A stretch of 64,000 bases of DNA from contig JAEWGR010000051.1 in assembly GCA_023388195.1 (NCBI GenBank), positions 18,337 through 82,336 of the forward strand. Reading direction: 5' to 3'. Shown here in pieces: positions 8,639 to 20,570 of this stretch. Position numbers and translations under genes: made by a program. Below the pieces are notes generated by a model that ran no database searches, had not been told where the DNA came from, and saw only the letters and a list, made by a program, of their open reading frames with translations. Source of the DNA: Bacillota bacterium (GTDB taxonomy: Bacteria > Bacillota > Negativicutes > Sporomusales > Sporomusaceae). The first letter of the stretch is position 1, and every line of letters starts with the position of its first letter.

Positions 8639-9415
8639 GTGGCTCAGGCAGTGGATTCGCCTAAACGGGTTTTGCGGGAACATTTCGGGATCTATTCCAC
8701 CCCAGGTCAATTTGTTATCGCCCTGGCCGGGAACCCCAATGTTGGTAAAAGCACTGTTTTTAATGCTCTGACCGGCCTCCGCCAGCATACCGGCAACTGG
8801 CCGGGAAAAACGGTTGATAATGCGCAGGGCATCTTCAACTATAATCATAGGTCTTTTTTGCTGGTTGATTTGCCAGGTACTTATTCGATATTGGCTCATA
8901 CTGTGGAAGAGGAGATCGCCCGGGATTTTATCTGCTTTGGCCGTCCTGATGTAACGCTGGTTGTAGTAGATGCAACCTCGCTGGAAAGAAACCTCAATCT
9001 TGCGCTGCAGATCATGGAAATGACGCCGCAGGTTGTTGTTTGTGTCAATCTAATTGATGAAGCCAGAAAGAAAGGCATCGAAGTTAATATTAAGGCTTTG
9101 GAAAAAGAACTTGGCGTGCCGATGGTAGCAACAGCAGCACGCCAGAATGAAGGCCTTGATCACCTATTATTCACGTTGCATCGTGTAGCCACAGGTGAAT
9201 GCAAGACAAAACCAACCCAGTTAAAGTATTCACCTGAAGTGGAGCAGGCTGTGCAATTGCTGCTGCCTGGTGTTGAGCGCCTGATTGGTAACAAGCTTAA
9301 TTCGCGGTGGGTGGCACTGCGGCTGCTGGATGGCGACAGGGCGTTCATTGAACGTATTGGCATGCATATAAATCTTACTGATATAAGTGTTGTCAAGGAG
9401 GCCGCGAATCGATGA
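8639..9415 (+). CDS. feoB: FeoB, separate N-terminal G-protein half
   Basis: A 258-residue protein corresponding only to the cytosolic GTPase part of FeoB. G1 is GNPNVGKS, G3 is DLPGTYS, G4 is NLIDE (where NxxD is usual) and G5 is about TAARQNEG; the helical GDI-like segment (about 175-240) follows. It starts with GTG at 8639, with GGGAGGG 8 bases upstream. Usual FeoB is a single protein of about 650-800 residues; here the chain stops in the linker between the GDI segment and the membrane domain, and the rest is encoded by the next gene, overlapping by ATGA at 9412-9415. Translational coupling should keep the two halves stoichiometric. Confidence 0.9.
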   Translation: MAQAVDSPKRVLREHFGIYSTPGQFVIALAGNPNVGKSTVFNALTGLRQHTGNWPGKTVDNAQGIFNYNHRSFLLVDLPGTYSILAHTVEEEIARDFICFGRPDVTLVVVDATSLERNLNLALQIMEMTPQVVVCVNLIDEARKKGIEVNIKALEKELGVPMVATAARQNEGLDHLLFTLHRVATGECKTKPTQLKYSPEVEQAVQLLLPGVERLIGNKLNSRWVALRLLDGDRAFIERIGMHINLTDISVVKEAANR

Positions 9416-10818
9416 AAGACAATGTAAAGCCGATGAGTACGCTTGCCCAGTTATGTGCGGAGGCTGATTCCATCCGTCTCCGCCAGGAAAGCACCTTAGG
9501 CGATAAGATCGTCGAAGATATTTACGCCAATGCCGAAAGTATTGCCCGGAAAACAGTTACAGCCCCGGCCACCGATAAGTCACAGTGGGATAACAAGCTT
9601 GACGATATCTTGACCTCCCGTATCTTTGGTTATCCGATTATGCTTATGCTGCTGGGAATGGTTTTCTGGATTACCATTGAAGGGGCCAATGTCCCTTCCG
9701 GCATACTGGCCGACTTGTTTTTCGATTTTCAGGAGCAGTTAACCATCTGGTTCCAGGCTGCAGGTGCTCCGGACTGGTTGCATGGGGTTCTGGTTCTTGG
9801 CCTCTATCGGGCCCTGGCCTGGGTTATATCTGTTATGCTGCCGCCAATGGCTATATTCTTTCCTTTATTTACCTTGCTGGAGGACTTAGGGTATTTGCCC
9901 CGGGTCGCCTTTAATCTTGACAATATGTTTAAAAAATGTAAGGCTTGCGGCAAACAGATTCTGACGATGTGTATGGGATTCGGCTGCAATGCGGCGGGGA
10001 TCGTATCCTGCCGGATTATCGATTCGCCCCGTGAACGGCTGATTGCTATCTTAACCAATAATTTCGTCCCCTGCAATGGACGCTTTCCTACTCTGATAGC
10101 CATTGCCACGATCTTTGTGGGCGGGGCTTTGGCACCACAATATGAAACTATGGCAGTAACCGTTTTCATGACCGGTCTGGTATTGCTTGGGGTCGTGTTT
10201 ACCTTTGCGATGTCCTGGCTGCTATCACATACTGTTTTAAAAGGAGAAGCATCTTCCATGGTATTGGAACTGCCTCCCTACCGCAAGCCCCAAATCGGTG
10301 CCGTAATTTACCGCTCTATGATCGACCGTACGCTGTTCGTGCTCAAGCGGGCAGTGATCATGGCCGCTCCGGCCGGTGTTATTACCTGGATTTTTGCCAA
10401 TGTGTACATAGGGGATACCAGTATTCTGCTGCATATGGTCGGCTGGCTGCAGCCGGTTGCTTACGCCATCGGTCTTGACGGTTACATCCTGCTGGCCTTT
10501 ATCTTAGGGTTGCCGGCCAATGAAATTGTTGTGCCGATTCTGCTGATGAGTTACTTATCTACCGGTTATATGATTGAACTTGATGAGTTGTCACAGCTGC
10601 ATCAAGTATTTATCAGCCATGGCTGGACGTGGTTAACGGCATTGAATACGATGTTATTTTGCCTGCTGCACTGGCCGTGCACCACGACACTACTTTCAAC
10701 TTACAAAGAATCAGGCAGTGCCAAGTGGACATTTCTGGCATTCTTACTGCCGACAGCAGTCGGTTTTGCGGTGTGTTTCCTGGTTGCCCAGACGGCCCGG
10801 TTTTTCGGATTGGTATAA
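9412..10818 (+). CDS. feoB: FeoB, separate C-terminal membrane permease half
   Basis: A 468-residue polytopic protein equal to the membrane part of FeoB. About 65 mainly hydrophilic residues (the linker) precede the hydrophobic core. Recognisable FeoB features are the first Gate motif region LPPMAIFFPLFTLLEDLGYL, the cysteine-bearing segment TMCMGFGCNAAGIVSCRIID, PCNGRFPTLIAIA and, late in the protein, LGLPANEIVVPILLM. It should form the Fe(II) channel and pair with the upstream G-protein. Because the two products together cover all FeoB domains without loss, this is a genuine split rather than decay. Confidence 0.92.
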   Translation: MKDNVKPMSTLAQLCAEADSIRLRQESTLGDKIVEDIYANAESIARKTVTAPATDKSQWDNKLDDILTSRIFGYPIMLMLLGMVFWITIEGANVPSGILADLFFDFQEQLTIWFQAAGAPDWLHGVLVLGLYRALAWVISVMLPPMAIFFPLFTLLEDLGYLPRVAFNLDNMFKKCKACGKQILTMCMGFGCNAAGIVSCRIIDSPRERLIAILTNNFVPCNGRFPTLIAIATIFVGGALAPQYETMAVTVFMTGLVLLGVVFTFAMSWLLSHTVLKGEASSMVLELPPYRKPQIGAVIYRSMIDRTLFVLKRAVIMAAPAGVITWIFANVYIGDTSILLHMVGWLQPVAYAIGLDGYILLAFILGLPANEIVVPILLMSYLSTGYMIELDELSQLHQVFISHGWTWLTALNTMLFCLLHWPCTTTLLSTYKESGSAKWTFLAFLLPTAVGFAVCFLVAQTARFFGLV

Positions 10819-10827
10819 TATCTGCTG

Positions 10828-10857
10828 GCAGGGGGCAGGCAAAGCCTCCTGCTTTAC
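10828..10857 (+). terminator. Terminator between feoB and the convergent repressor gene
   Basis: A 9-bp stem with one G-T pair (10828-10836 with 10844-10852) followed by TTTACTT. It lies between convergent genes and could be bidirectional. Confidence 0.6.
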
Positions 10858-10860
10858 TTA

Positions 10861-11286
10861 TTATGAATCAGGCATCTGACAGCTTTCCAAAAAGGCGTAG
10901 AATTGTTGATACACATCGGGATTTTTTCGCATAAACACCACCAGCGCCTGAAATGAGCCGATAGTCGATTTTGACAAATAGTGTTCGATTGCTTCTGCCT
11001 CGGCGGCAATATTGCAGTTGGCCCGCAGCATTAATAAAAACTCCTGAATAATCTGGTTGCGGCGGACCAGAAATTTGCCTGTTTCGTTTCCTGTTGCCGT
11101 CAGGCCGATATGGCCGTATTTCTGGTAGGTAATGTAGTTAAGGGCTTTGAGTTTGCGCATGGCTTTGGTAACAGAAGGCAGGGAGACATTGAGCTTGTGG
11201 CTGATATCTGTCACCCTTACAACACCGAGGCTGGTGTGAAACCGGTATATTTCCTCAAGATAGTCTTCCAGGCTTGGTGAAAGCAC
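10861..11286 (-). CDS. DtxR/MntR-family metal-dependent repressor
   Basis: A regulator of about 141 residues. The N-terminus SPSLEDYLEEIYRF and the winged helix VRVTDISHKLNVSLPSVTKA, then LKALNYITYQKYGHIGLTATG (residues about 1-75), are typical of the DtxR/MntR family. The C-terminal half keeps acidic and histidine residues in the dimerisation domain (AAEAEAIEHYLS), which often ligate Fe or Mn. No SH3 domain is present, as in MntR. The frame opens at GTG 11292, but GGAGG would then be only two bases away; the third-codon GTG at 11286 has a 7-base spacing and is chosen. It sits convergent to feoAB and probably acts on the boxes upstream of feoA. Confidence 0.88.
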   Translation of the reverse strand: MLSPSLEDYLEEIYRFHTSLGVVRVTDISHKLNVSLPSVTKAMRKLKALNYITYQKYGHIGLTATGNETGKFLVRRNQIIQEFLLMLRANCNIAAEAEAIEHYLSKSTIGSFQALVVFMRKNPDVYQQFYAFLESCQMPDS

Positions 11287-11319
11287 CAGCACACCTCCTC
11301 TGCATGATTATAGATAAAG

Positions 11320-11350
11320 GCAGGGACTTGGCACAAGCCAGGTCTTATTT
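11320..11350 (+). repeat. Dispersed intergenic repeat, copy D (right half only)
   Basis: GGGACTTGGCAC followed by AGCCAGGTCTTATT matches 47867-47892 almost base for base. CTTGGC and GCCAGG pair as a 6-bp hairpin. Unlike the other copies it lies between two minus-strand genes. Confidence 0.65.
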
Positions 11351-11399
11351 TAACAACTACTATATACTATGATGGACTGAGCAATTATAAACCGCCTGT

Positions 11400-12149
11400 T
11401 TATTCAGCATATATCATTTTTTTGGTCATACCCCCATCAATTACAAAGACCTGTCCGGTGATAAAGGCTGCCTCCGCTGACAGTAAAAAAGCGGTGCCAT
11501 GGGCGATATCATCGGGGTGGCCGATCCGGCCGACCAAATGCTGGGCATGATCGGCCGGGCGAAGGGCTGCAGGCGGCAGGCTGACGTCAATCCAGCCCGG
11601 ACAAATAGCATTGACCCGGACTTTGGGGCCCAGAGAATTAGCCAGGGCATGGGTGAGTCCCAGCAGACCGGCTTTAGCGGCAGCATAACTTTCATTATGA
11701 GGTTCGCTCATGAGCGCGCGGGTGGAGGAAATGTTGACAATAGCAGCCTGGCGGGACTGGCTGAGCAATGGCAGGCCAAACTTAGCGAATAGAAAGGCTG
11801 GCCGGAGGTTGACAGCCAGTATCCGGTCAAATTCTTCTACCTCAATTTCCTCAATAGCTTTGAACAGGGAAATCCCGGCATTGTTGACAATCCAGTCCAG
11901 ACGTCCGTAATGGCCGGCAGCCAGACTGATCACCCTCTTAATATCAGCCACAACGCCAACATCGGCTTTGATAAATTCTACAGCCAGGCCGGCGGTCCGC
12001 ATGGTGTCGGTACTTTCAGTACCGGCAGCCTCATTATTGTCAACAGCGATAATTCGGGCACCCTGCCCGGCAAGCTTGCAGGCAATCGCCCGGCCAATGC
12101 CCTGGGCGGCACCGGTTACGATTGCTACTGGTTTCTCGTGGCTATTCAA
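11400..12149 (-). CDS. SDR-family NAD(P)-dependent oxidoreductase
   Basis: A classical short-chain dehydrogenase of about 249 residues. It has the cofactor motif TGAAQGIGRAIA, the acidic residue after beta-2 (IIAVDNNEAA) that favours NAD(H), NNAGIS, the catalytic Ser in VNISSTRA and YAAAKAG (Tyr-X3-Lys). The C-terminus FITGQVFVIDGGMTKK is typical. The substrate is not predictable. In-frame ATGs at 12176 and 12164 lack a ribosome site; TTG 12149 lies 7 bases after GGGGGA and is preferred. It stands alone. Confidence 0.88.
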   Translation of the reverse strand: MNSHEKPVAIVTGAAQGIGRAIACKLAGQGARIIAVDNNEAAGTESTDTMRTAGLAVEFIKADVGVVADIKRVISLAAGHYGRLDWIVNNAGISLFKAIEEIEVEEFDRILAVNLRPAFLFAKFGLPLLSQSRQAAIVNISSTRALMSEPHNESYAAAKAGLLGLTHALANSLGPKVRVNAICPGWIDVSLPPAALRPADHAQHLVGRIGHPDDIAHGTAFLLSAEAAFITGQVFVIDGGMTKKMIYAE

Positions 12150-16090
<3,941 letters not shown>

Positions 16091-16115
16091 GAGACTGATA
16101 TAAGCCTGACATGTG

Positions 16116-16154
16116 AAAGCACTATTTGCCGATCGGCAAATAGTGCTTTTTTTT
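16116..16154 (+). terminator. Rho-independent terminator after PFOR
   Basis: A 34-base perfect palindrome (16116-16149, AAAGCACTATTTGCCGA and its complement) followed by more Ts. Confidence 0.92.
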
Positions 16155-16173
16155 CAGGGTAACAATCATGTTG

Positions 16174-16791
16174 TTAATACTTGATAATAGCTTTGATGAG
16201 CTGAGCCTGACCATTGCCGCCATTGAAGACAGTAACCGGGAAAGGCTGGGCAGGCCCGGCCGTTGTCAGCAGCAGCAAGTCACCTTGCTGTAATTCATAA
16301 AGTGCCCGGTTGTCGGTGGCAACACGAACCCGGCCGGTGACACAATAAAAAGCTGAAGTTATGTGGCCGGAGCCGGGGTCTGCAGGGTGGGTGAGCTCTT
16401 CCCGGCTGTTTTCCTGCAGAAGGATGGGCATCAATTCTCCCGCGCAGCCTTCTGCCAGCATCAAATTGAAATCACGTACTTTACCATAACTTGTAGTTGT
16501 CCAGCCGCCGCTGAAGCTATCCTGCTCAAATGGCCGTAGATGGACATGGTGATGGCCGGCATGCTTAAGCTCCAATTCGCCTTCAATGACCATGATCAGC
16601 CGCCAGATTCCAGGCAGGGCGGTAAACACAGATTCTTCCTGTTCAACGCGGGCCGAGCTAAGACGCCAGGTAAAGTTCTTGTTACTGTAACTGGCATCCG
16701 GCGGATAGATAGCAATTTGTGTTGTTGTACCGCCAGACCAGTTGCTGGTAGTTTGTTCAGTTTCTTTAATTAACTTGGCTGTATAGGCCAT
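16174..16791 (-). CDS. hutD: HutD family protein
   Basis: A 205-residue bicupin-like protein of the HutD/Ves family. N-terminal features are NWSGGTTTQIAIYPPDASY and FTWRLSSARVEQEESVFTAL, then LIMVIEGELELKH. HutD is known in pseudomonads as a modulator of histidine utilisation; its molecular action is not firmly settled. Its position next to the regulator and hut genes supports the assignment. ATG 16791 has GGGAGGAG upstream. It is transcribed away from the 1033-residue regulator, with which it shares a short divergent control region (16792-16947). Confidence 0.88.
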   Translation of the reverse strand: MAYTAKLIKETEQTTSNWSGGTTTQIAIYPPDASYSNKNFTWRLSSARVEQEESVFTALPGIWRLIMVIEGELELKHAGHHHVHLRPFEQDSFSGGWTTTSYGKVRDFNLMLAEGCAGELMPILLQENSREELTHPADPGSGHITSAFYCVTGRVRVATDNRALYELQQGDLLLLTTAGPAQPFPVTVFNGGNGQAQLIKAIIKY

Positions 16792-16947
16792 GGTTTCTCC
16801 TCCCGATTAACAAATACCCAGCTTGATTGTATCAATATTTCAATAATTTGGCTATCAGTAAATAAGCGAATAACAAGGATTTGTCTCTGTTTTTGTCGAA
16901 AAGTCTGTACAAGTGCAGAAGAAAGCGGATGGTGCGGGGTTGATAAA

Positions 16948-19900
16948 ATGAACGAGTTATCGGCGGTTTTGTTGGGAAGCCCTGAGGTTTACTGGAATGG
17001 AAAACGGGTGTTTTTTCCGTTTGCGAAGATGGAAGCCTTATTATATTATTTGTTGGTTAAAAGGAACTCTACGCGCGAAGAATTAGCGGCTTTATTGTGG
17101 CAGGACATGGAGGATGGGGCAGCCAGAAAAAATCTGCGCAATACACTCTATTTGTTGAAGAAACTGACGGCAGACAATTTAATACAGACCCCCTCGCGGG
17201 CTAATGTTTTACTAAATACCGAAACCGTCAGTGTTACTACCGATTTTCAGGAATTTAACGAGGCCTCCCCGGCCGAATCGCTGGTATTGTACCGGGGGGA
17301 GTTTCTGGAGGGGTTTGCCTGTAAAGATGCCGATGTGTTTGAAACCTGGGTGAACCGCCGGCGGGAGAGTTGTAAAGAAGACATGATTGCCCGGCTGACC
17401 AAGGTCATTGTAGCCCGGCTTAATAACAAAGATTATGGTGCGGCCGAACGGTATCTTAAGCAGCTGATAACGCTGGATGAATACAATGAGAGTGCTTACC
17501 GGACGCTGATGAAGGTGTACGAACGGGCCGGAGCCTTAAATAAGGCCGTTGCCGTCTATGACAATTTGCAGGAAAAACTCAGCAGTGAACTGGGCATCGG
17601 CCCGCAGGATAAAACCCGGGAGGCTTATGAACGGATCAGGTCTAAGCTGGTTAATCAACTGGTAGTGCCGGCAGAGGCGACCGCCGAGAATTTTTTTGGC
17701 CGCAAAAGTGAGCTGCTATGGCTGCAGCGTATTGTGGCCGATTTTTGTGCAGGCTCCTCGCCGTGCGTATGTGCAATGGTGAGCGGTGAGCAGGGAGTGG
17801 GGAAAACCGAAATTGTCCAGCGGCTGCAGGAAACGCTGGCTGCCGACTGTTTAACTGTTTTGCGTACCCAGTGTTATCAGGCGGAACAGGAATACCCCTA
17901 TAAAGCCTGGAACCCAATCTTTTGCCAGGCGATGGAGCTGCTATCGCAGCGGGGCGTGGTACTGCCTGCTATCTGGTATCAGGTTATTGCCTATGTATTT
18001 CCGGCAGTTCTCGGGAATCAGGCTGTTGCCTGCCAGAGTCAGGCCGTCAACGGCTATAATATTCATTCCGGTATGATTGAAGAGGTTATGGGCAGTATTC
18101 TAGACAAGGTTGCGGCTTCGAGAAAGGTACTCTTACTTATTGATGATGTGCAATGGCTGGATATGCAGGGCTGGTCAGTATTGCGCCAACTGCTGCGGTC
18201 AGCGCGGCAGCATATATTATGTATCGCAACCTGCCGGACCGAATATCAGGGACAAATAGAATTGTTGGTCGGGAATTTACGGCACGAGGGTCTGGTGGAG
18301 ACCCTGACTCTCGAAAATTTCAGCCGGGAAGAGGTTGGCCGGTTTGCGGAGTTGATGCTGCCGGCTGATAAGATTACGGCCGGGCTGCAAAAAAAACTGT
18401 ATGAATATACGGATGGCAACGCCTTGTTTTTAGTTGAAAGCTTTAAATTGATTAAGCTGGGCCAAAATGTGAACCTCCTGTCACCGCGCCTGCGGAGTGT
18501 GCTGCATGAGCAGGTTAACACGCTTGGGGACAATGCCCGAAAAGTTCTTGATGTCATGTCGGCCTTTTTCAATAATGTCGGCTATAATGAGTTGCTGGCG
18601 GTTTGCGGGATGAATGAGTTTGAAATTGTAGAAGCCATTGAGGAATTGCAGCAGCGGCGGCTTATTCAGGAAACGGCAGGCACCGTTCCCGGGGGCACAG
18701 GGCCTGTCTACAAGTATAACCATATCCGGATCAGAAGTTATGTCTATGGCGAGTTGTCTTCTTCCAGAAAACAGTTAATCCACAGGCGGGCAGGCCGGTA
18801 TTTGGAAGAACTGATGGATAAAGACGCAGGGGGACAGGACTTATATTCGGAGATCCTATATCATTATTCGCAAATTGATGAAAAAATAAAAATACTTGAA
18901 TATACAATTAAGCTTGCCGAAAGATTTTGCTGTCCCCAATATGAATTATTCCCTGAACTAAGTGATATGCAGCGGAGCAATGGTTTTATTCTGGACAACA
19001 AATTGCAGATTATGAATTATTTGGATAAGATCAAAGAGCTGTTGACCGCTGTGGAGCAGGAACATGTGCCGCAGGCGAGCTTAAGCCGGTTCCGGGCAGC
19101 CTACCTGGAAATGCTGGGACGCTATTATATCTGGCGCGGGGAACATCTGGCCGGCCTGCGGGCCATCCATCAGCTGTTGCGTCTTGCGGCCAAAAAAAGT
19201 TTTGTTGATTATACAATCAAAGGGTATCAGCAGATTGTATATTGCGGCATCCAGATCCGCAATCCCAAGCTGATCGAGCTCTTTGCCGATAAGTTGCTGC
19301 AAACAGCCCAGGCCGCCAACCTGGCAGAAAAACAGGCCGTGATCCAGCGGTTCCTGGGGATTGCTTATGCTTTGCGCCGGCAAACAAGCCAGGCGGAACA
19401 ATACTATCGCCAGTCAATCGCGAATTATAAGCGCCTGGGGGAAAGGCCGGGAGAATTCAATCTGCATATTGCCGCCGGCTATAACTACATCGGCGATATA
19501 AGGCGCCTGGAGGGCAAGCTGGCTGAGGCCCTATATTACTATGATCAGGCTATCAGGGTCGCTGGCAGCAGCCGGAGCAGCGCCGGGGTTGTAATCTTTT
19601 TGGTTAATGCCGGCCATGCCGCCTACGACCTGGAGGAATACAGCAAGGCTTTTGCGTATTTGACAGAAGCCCTGACCCTTGAAGCCCAGTTTGGCGAATA
19701 TCAGGGCTATTGGTGTCTGCGGAGCTACTGCACGTTGCATTGCATTCTGGCCTTATTGGCTGTCAAAGATAACTCCCTGCAGCAAGGGCGCAGCTACCTG
19801 GAGAAAGCAGATGAGTTTCTGCAGCGGTATCATGATCTTTATCAGGCCGGGCTTATTGCCAGGGCCAAGCTGGAGATTAGCGTCAGCATGCAGCAGGATA

Positions 19901-20049
19901 TCCGCCTAAAAGCGGTTTTTGCCGATTATTTGCCGTTACCGGTTGAGGAATATTACCGTCACGGACAAGGTGTTTTTAGTAAAACCGGGAATGCATTTGA
20001 GCAAATAATACTGGATAAATTGTATGCAGCCGCAAATGGTGCAAAATAA
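16948..20049 (+). CDS. Large BTAD/STAND-type transcriptional regulator
   Basis: A 1033-residue regulator. Order: N-terminal winged helix of the OmpR-like SARP type (about 1-95, KNLRNTLYLLKKL), bacterial transcriptional activator domain with TPR-like helices (about 95-240), AAA/STAND NTPase (about 245-500) with Walker A SGEQGVGKTEI and Walker B VLLLIDDVQWLD, then long helical TPR-like repeats (about 600-1000; ALYYYDQAIRVAG and AFAYLTEALTL are typical). Such proteins are signal-integrating activators; the inducer and targets are unknown. Its place between hutD and the transporter points to histidine catabolism, yet the downstream operon has a sigma-54 promoter, so it may act elsewhere. ATG 16948 follows a GGGGT site. 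Confidence 0.85.
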   Translation: MNELSAVLLGSPEVYWNGKRVFFPFAKMEALLYYLLVKRNSTREELAALLWQDMEDGAARKNLRNTLYLLKKLTADNLIQTPSRANVLLNTETVSVTTDFQEFNEASPAESLVLYRGEFLEGFACKDADVFETWVNRRRESCKEDMIARLTKVIVARLNNKDYGAAERYLKQLITLDEYNESAYRTLMKVYERAGALNKAVAVYDNLQEKLSSELGIGPQDKTREAYERIRSKLVNQLVVPAEATAENFFGRKSELLWLQRIVADFCAGSSPCVCAMVSGEQGVGKTEIVQRLQETLAADCLTVLRTQCYQAEQEYPYKAWNPIFCQAMELLSQRGVVLPAIWYQVIAYVFPAVLGNQAVACQSQAVNGYNIHSGMIEEVMGSILDKVAASRKVLLLIDDVQWLDMQGWSVLRQLLRSARQHILCIATCRTEYQGQIELLVGNLRHEGLVETLTLENFSREEVGRFAELMLPADKITAGLQKKLYEYTDGNALFLVESFKLIKLGQNVNLLSPRLRSVLHEQVNTLGDNARKVLDVMSAFFNNVGYNELLAVCGMNEFEIVEAIEELQQRRLIQETAGTVPGGTGPVYKYNHIRIRSYVYGELSSSRKQLIHRRAGRYLEELMDKDAGGQDLYSEILYHYSQIDEKIKILEYTIKLAERFCCPQYELFPELSDMQRSNGFILDNKLQIMNYLDKIKELLTAVEQEHVPQASLSRFRAAYLEMLGRYYIWRGEHLAGLRAIHQLLRLAAKKSFVDYTIKGYQQIVYCGIQIRNPKLIELFADKLLQTAQAANLAEKQAVIQRFLGIAYALRRQTSQAEQYYRQSIANYKRLGERPGEFNLHIAAGYNYIGDIRRLEGKLAEALYYYDQAIRVAGSSRSSAGVVIFLVNAGHAAYDLEEYSKAFAYLTEALTLEAQFGEYQGYWCLRSYCTLHCILALLAVKDNSLQQGRSYLEKADEFLQRYHDLYQAGLIARAKLEISVSMQQDIRLKAVFADYLPLPVEEYYRHGQGVFSKTGNAFEQIILDKLYAAANGAK

Positions 20050-20071
20050 TTTTGCATAATAAACAGACGCA

Positions 20072-20103
20072 GGGGCAAAAATGTTGATGTTTTTGCCCCA
20101 TTT
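20072..20103 (+). terminator. Rho-independent terminator after the BTAD/STAND regulator
   Basis: A perfect 10-bp stem GGGGCAAAAA/TTTTTGCCCC (20072-20081, 20090-20099) followed by ATTTT. Confidence 0.8.
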
Positions 20104-20127
20104 TACGAAAAAATATGTAACAAGGCG

Positions 20128-20172
20128 ACTGCCAAATGATTTTGCGTGCAAAATTATTTGGCAGTATTTTTG
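20128..20172 (+). terminator. Second long hairpin in tandem with the terminator
   Basis: An 18-bp stem with one G-T pair (20128-20165, centre GT) followed by ATTTTTGTTT. Its inner part ATTTTGC/GCAAAAT also echoes the A/T-rich palindromes near the sigma-54 promoter, so it may be a terminator, a binding site or both. Confidence 0.65.
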
Positions 20173-20234
20173 TTTAACAAGCAAAAATATATTGAAAAAA
20201 CCGTTGATTCTGAAAAAACAATAAGATATTTTAG

Positions 20235-20254
20235 CAAAATTTCTATAAATTTTG
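20235..20254. promoter_or_regulatory. Candidate enhancer (UAS) for the sigma-54 activator
   Basis: A perfect inverted repeat CAAAATTT-CTAT-AAATTTTG, centred about 63 bp upstream of the -24 GG at 20307. A longer palindrome of the same design lies upstream of the gltS sigma-54 promoter (32646-32685). A looser inverted repeat GAAAAAACCGTT/AACGGGTTTTTTC (20194-20205, 20263-20275) brackets it. Confidence 0.6.
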
Positions 20255-20305
20255 GATAGATTAACGGGTTTTTTCGAAAAATCAGAATGATTCCTGCCTG
20301 GTATT

Positions 20306-20321
20306 TGGCATGATACTTGCT
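20306..20321 (+). promoter_or_regulatory. Sigma-54 promoter of the SSS transporter/hut operon
   Basis: TTGGCATGATACTTGC carries GG (20307-20308) and GC (20319-20320) exactly 10 bases apart, matching the -24/-12 consensus. Transcription would start near 20332, leaving a leader of about 240 bases before the transporter gene. Confidence 0.85.
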
Positions 20322-20390
20322 TTTATAAAAGACTGAATGAGCAAAGTTTCAAACGCAGTGGACATAGCCGGTGTGGGCATCAGATGCTTG

Positions 20391-20485
20391 ACCCCGTTCT
20401 GAACACTATGGTGGATTTTGCCGGGGTTGCACGGACAAGGCCGCAGTTGGTCTGCGGCGCTGTACTGCCCTTATAGCTAAGGCAG
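20391..20485 (+). other. Structured leader RNA of unknown type
   Basis: Three hairpins follow one another in the sigma-54 transcript: ACCCCG/CGGGGT (20391-20396, 20422-20427), a 7-bp GCCGCAG/CTGCGGC with loop TTGGT (20440-20446, 20452-20458) and CTGCC-TTA/TAA-GGCAG (20465-20485). A strong GAGGAGGT follows at about 20490-20497 with no ATG, GTG or TTG at usual spacing. No T-run terminates the series. I do not recognise a known riboswitch. Confidence 0.45.
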
Positions 20486-20570
20486 GGTGAGGAGGTATAG
20501 TTTATCAAAAAGGTGTTTCCGGATTGTATGACCACAACGTATCAAGACTTCTAAAGGCAGGTGTTTTTGA

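Noticed and set aside
8639..10818. FeoB split being a simple frameshift or sequencing error
   Set aside because: The ATGA overlap and intact linker sequence on both sides favour two genuine genes, although reads would be needed to be certain.
20513..20554. Thirteen-codon leader peptide starting at GTG after the orphan GAGGAGGT
   Set aside because: Spacing from the ribosome site is about 16 or more bases and the peptide has no run of histidine or other regulatory codons.
20341..20570. Cobalamin, TPP or other known riboswitch before the SSS transporter
   Set aside because: No B12-box or TPP (CTGAGA) core and no terminator platform; the three hairpins match no class I know.
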